Of a stretch of DNA of 7,826 bases, positions 5,579 to 7,826 are shown piece by piece. A model generated the notes under the pieces. That model worked only from the letters and a program-made list of their open reading frames with translations. It made no database searches and was not told the origin of the DNA. Every line of letters starts with the position of its first letter. Position 1 is the stretch's first letter. Source of the DNA: CAZRZN01 sp964604565 (lineage in GTDB: Bacteria > Pseudomonadota > Alphaproteobacteria > Rhodobacterales > Rhodobacteraceae); contig CAZRZN010000210.1 in assembly GCA_964604565.1 (NCBI GenBank), positions 1 through 7,826 of the forward strand, given 5' to 3'. Position numbers and translations under genes: made by a program.

Positions 5579-6760
5579 TCAGCCCAGAATCCGCATCCCG
5601 CGGTCGATGCCCTCGAGGGTCATCGGGACCATGCGGTCCTCGAAAATCTCGCGGATCATCTGAACGCTCTGGGTGTATTGCCAATGCCGCTCGGGCACCG
5701 GGTTGATCCAGAGATGATCGTGCCATTGGTCGCGGGCGCGTTGCAGCCAGACCTGTCCGGCCTCGGCGTTCCAATGCTCGTTCGCGCCGCCCGGATAGGC
5801 CACCTCGTAGGGCGACATGGAGGCATCGCCGACAAAGATGCATTTGTAATCCGGCCCGTAGGTGTTCAGCACCTCCCATGTCGGGGTCTGGGCATTCCAG
5901 CGGCGGGCGTTATCGCGCCAGACACCTTCATACAGGCAGTTGTGAAAGTAATAGTGTTCCAGGTGCTTGAACTCTGCCCGCGCCGCGGAAAACAGCTCTT
6001 CGACAAGGCGAATGTAGGGGTCCATGGACCCGCCCACGTCCAGAAACAGGAGCACCTTGATCGCGTTGCGTCGTTCTGGCCGCGTCTTGACATCAAGATA
6101 GCCGTGTTCGGCGGTCGCGCGGATGGTTCCGTCAAGGTCCAATTCATCCTCCGCGCCCTGACGCACCCAGCGGCGCAGGCGCTTCAGCGCGACCTTGATG
6201 TTGCGTGTGCCCAGTTCGACACTGTCGTCGAGGTTGCGGAATTCGCGCTTGTCCCAGACCTTGACCGCGCGCTGGTGACGGCTTTCGTCCTGACCGATGC
6301 GAACGCCTTCGGGATTATACCCATGGGCGCCGAAGGGCGACGTCCCTGCGGTGCCGATCCATTTGTTGCCGCCCTGATGGCGTCCCTGTTGCTCCTTCAG
6401 GCGCTGCTTCAGGGTTTCCATCAGCTTGTCAAAGCCGCCAAGCGCCTCGATCTCGGCGCGTTCTTCCTCGGTCAGGTGCTTTTCCGCCTGCTTGCGCAGC
6501 CAGTCCCCGGGCAGGTCGAGCGCCTCCAGGACGTCGTCGGTGCCGATCTGCTCCAGCCCTTTGAAAGTTGCGGCAAAGGCGCGGTCGAACCGGTCTATGT
6601 GACGCTCGTCCTTGACCATGGCGCTGCGCGCAAGAAAGTAGAACGCTTCGACGTCATAGGTGGCAAGACCCGCGCGCAACCCCTCCAGAAAGGTGAGGTA
6701 TTCGCGCAGGGTGACCGGCACGCCGGATTTTCGCAGTGTTTGGAAGAAGGGAACGAACAT
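5579..6760 (-). CDS. CoxE-like VWA-domain protein (COG3825 type)
   Basis: The 393-residue cytoplasmic protein matches the uncharacterised CoxE-like VWA family (COG3825, Pfam VWA_CoxE, from memory). The N-terminus (MFVPFFQTLRKSGVPVTLREY) and YYLAR-like stretch at 41-46 followed by MVKDERHIDRFDRAF at 48-62 are family hallmarks. A charged helical region lies at about 97-127 and is followed by a glycine-rich segment. The VWA domain covers about 233-393 and carries the metal-site motif D241-V-G-G-S245, a DxGxS form of the usual DxSxS, with a further candidate metal aspartate at D312 in GDAS. Relatives usually sit beside a MoxR-type AAA ATPase and are thought to act as its co-chaperone partner in metal insertion or complex assembly. 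No such gene is adjacent here: the upstream gene is a phosphodiesterase 107 bases away. The start follows the family, but no Shine-Dalgarno sequence precedes it. Confidence 0.94.
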   Translation of the reverse strand: MFVPFFQTLRKSGVPVTLREYLTFLEGLRAGLATYDVEAFYFLARSAMVKDERHIDRFDRAFAATFKGLEQIGTDDVLEALDLPGDWLRKQAEKHLTEEERAEIEALGGFDKLMETLKQRLKEQQGRHQGGNKWIGTAGTSPFGAHGYNPEGVRIGQDESRHQRAVKVWDKREFRNLDDSVELGTRNIKVALKRLRRWVRQGAEDELDLDGTIRATAEHGYLDVKTRPERRNAIKVLLFLDVGGSMDPYIRLVEELFSAARAEFKHLEHYYFHNCLYEGVWRDNARRWNAQTPTWEVLNTYGPDYKCIFVGDASMSPYEVAYPGGANEHWNAEAGQVWLQRARDQWHDHLWINPVPERHWQYTQSVQMIREIFEDRMVPMTLEGIDRGMRILG

Positions 6761-6826
6761 GCCGGGACGCTAGTCTGTTTCGCGCGCGGATGGAATGGCG
6801 CCGCAGCGCGGAATTGCCTCTCTCTG

Positions 6827-6848
6827 GCGGGTTCGCCCGCGCATTTTT
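6827..6848 (+). terminator. Terminator-like hairpin between the phosphodiesterase and VWA genes, on the opposite strand
   Basis: GCGGG at 6827-6831 pairs with CCCGC at 6836-6840 around a TTCG tetraloop, followed by GCA and five T's at 6844-6848. Stem, stable tetraloop and T-run have the order of an intrinsic terminator on the plus strand, although both flanking genes are on the minus strand. It could end an antisense transcript from the VWA locus or be chance. Read on the minus strand it is a hairpin without a U-tract. Confidence 0.25.
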
Positions 6849-6867
6849 CCGTCGGGCGTTCGGGTGG

Positions 6868-7680
6868 TCACGCCTTGCCCGAGAAGGGAAAGGGACCGGC
6901 AAACGGACCAATGGGCAGCAGGTGACTTCGGATGCCGGTCCCGCTGGCCTCGTGAATCAGGATTCCGCCCGGTTCCATGTCGAATGTGCCCGCGCGCGCC
7001 GTCCCCAGATCCAGGGTGACCGCATGGGATGTGCCGGGGGCGATCATGACCGGCGTCGACCCCAGAGTGTCCATCACGAAACGATGCACGTGGCCCGCGA
7101 TGATGCGGCATGGGCCGGGATGGCGGGCCAGCACAGCCTCCAACCCTCCGGGATCCCGCAGGCGCTGGCGGTCCATCTGGACGATTCCCGTCACGATGGG
7201 CGGATGATGCAACGCGACGATCAGGGGACGATTCCTAAGATCGTCCATGGTGTGTTCCAGCCAGTTCAGCGCGTCGGGCGACAAGGCGCCATGCGGTGCG
7301 CCGGGCACATGCGTGTCAAGGCCGACGACGGTCATGCCGTCAAGGTCGATCCGCCAGCGGATCTCGCCCTCTGGCGGCATCCATGCCGCGGTGGGAAAGG
7401 CCGCGCGCATCGCCTCGCGGTCGTCGTGGTTGCCGGGAATGGCTGCGTAGTCGACCCTGAGACCGGCCATGATCTCAAGGAAGCGGTCGTATTCCGCCGG
7501 GGTTCCATGATCCGTCAGATCCCCGGTCACAACCGCAAGATCGACCGGGCCGATGCGCGGCAGGGCGTCGTTCACAGCCTCCACCGCGGCTTGCAGCGCC
7601 GCACCGGTGTCGACGACGCCATAGGCCAGTTCGCCGATGGGCAGGACATGCGGGTCGGTGATCTGCAGGATACGGGGCAT
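6868..7680 (-). CDS. Class III cyclic-nucleotide-phosphodiesterase-like metallophosphoesterase (CpdA-like)
   Basis: The 270-residue protein is a calcineurin-type metallophosphoesterase close in length and layout to CpdA, which hydrolyses 3',5'-cAMP using a dinuclear metal centre. All expected metal-binding motifs are present in order: D9-x-H11, G53-D54, G83-N84-H85-D86, H158 in LHHPP, and G196-H197-V198-H199. There is no signal peptide or membrane segment, so it should be cytoplasmic. The family also includes enzymes acting on other phosphodiesters (for example the glycerophosphodiesterase GpdQ), so the substrate cannot be fixed from sequence. The ATG at 7680 has AAGG 8 bases upstream. The gene lies upstream of the VWA gene on the same strand with a 107-base gap; the genes could share a transcript, but no functional link is known to me. 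Confidence 0.92.
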   Translation of the reverse strand: MPRILQITDPHVLPIGELAYGVVDTGAALQAAVEAVNDALPRIGPVDLAVVTGDLTDHGTPAEYDRFLEIMAGLRVDYAAIPGNHDDREAMRAAFPTAAWMPPEGEIRWRIDLDGMTVVGLDTHVPGAPHGALSPDALNWLEHTMDDLRNRPLIVALHHPPIVTGIVQMDRQRLRDPGGLEAVLARHPGPCRIIAGHVHRFVMDTLGSTPVMIAPGTSHAVTLDLGTARAGTFDMEPGGILIHEASGTGIRSHLLPIGPFAGPFPFSGKA

Positions 7681-7826
7681 GACATGGGCCTTATCAGGAA
7701 ATGTTGGACGCAGAAAATCAGGTTGCCCGCGCAGGCGCCATGGGGCGTGGCAAGATTCCGGATGCCTTGTGGCCCGTGCCGCTTTAACCGGGCCTTGCGC
7801 CTTGTCTTGCGCAGCCTGACCAGGCG

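Noticed and set aside
5678..6925. 415-codon plus-strand open frame over the VWA gene
   Set aside because: It is antisense to a gene with clear family motifs. It runs past the VWA gene into the next gene with no supporting ribosome binding site.
7695..7826. Minus-strand frames open to the right edge upstream of the phosphodiesterase, which could be the tail of another gene
   Set aside because: Two frames stay open across this short stretch, but none shows a recognisable C-terminus or composition, and the stretch is too short to judge.

Overview
The window is a piece of ordinary chromosomal DNA from an alphaproteobacterium, most likely a member of the Rhodobacterales (roseobacter type). The basis is the GC-rich, GC3-biased coding, the form of the MoaA N-terminus, a Der GTPase with the NKSE variant in its first G-domain, RPxxRP-type linkers in envelope proteins, and a CoxE-like VWA protein of the kind common in this group. 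I see no mobile element, CRISPR array, rRNA or tRNA.

Layout, left to right. The 5' end of moaA (molybdenum cofactor synthesis) runs off the left edge on the minus strand. It is divergent from a small lipoprotein gene (192-701, +), which is followed on the same strand by der (911-2383, +), a ribosome-assembly GTPase. A good rho-independent terminator lies at 2489-2525 after der. A minus-strand gene (2542-4059) converges on it and encodes a membrane-anchored protein with a long proline-rich stalk and a conserved C-terminal domain of unknown function. A 306-base AT-richer divergent region follows, with a plausible promoter and a perfect 10-bp palindrome. Next comes an exported Sel1-repeat protein (4366-5433, +) that ends in a peptidoglycan-binding-like motif. 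Two minus-strand genes converge on it: a CoxE-like VWA protein (5579-6760) and, upstream of that, a class III cyclic-nucleotide-phosphodiesterase-like metallophosphoesterase (6868-7680). The last 146 bases hold no gene I can name.

How the genes relate. moaA and der are housekeeping genes with no functional link. Three of the others (lipoprotein, stalked membrane protein, Sel1 protein) are predicted to act in the envelope, and two of these share an RPxxRP linker motif. This looks like a cluster of independent transcription units rather than one pathway.

No clear new defence, metabolic or mobile system is present. The best leads are the uncharacterised C-terminal domain of the 505-aa membrane protein, a possible double-psi beta-barrel fold in the lipoprotein, the Sel1 plus peptidoglycan-binding-like architecture, and the VWA gene, which lacks both its usual MoxR ATPase neighbour in this window and a visible ribosome binding site.
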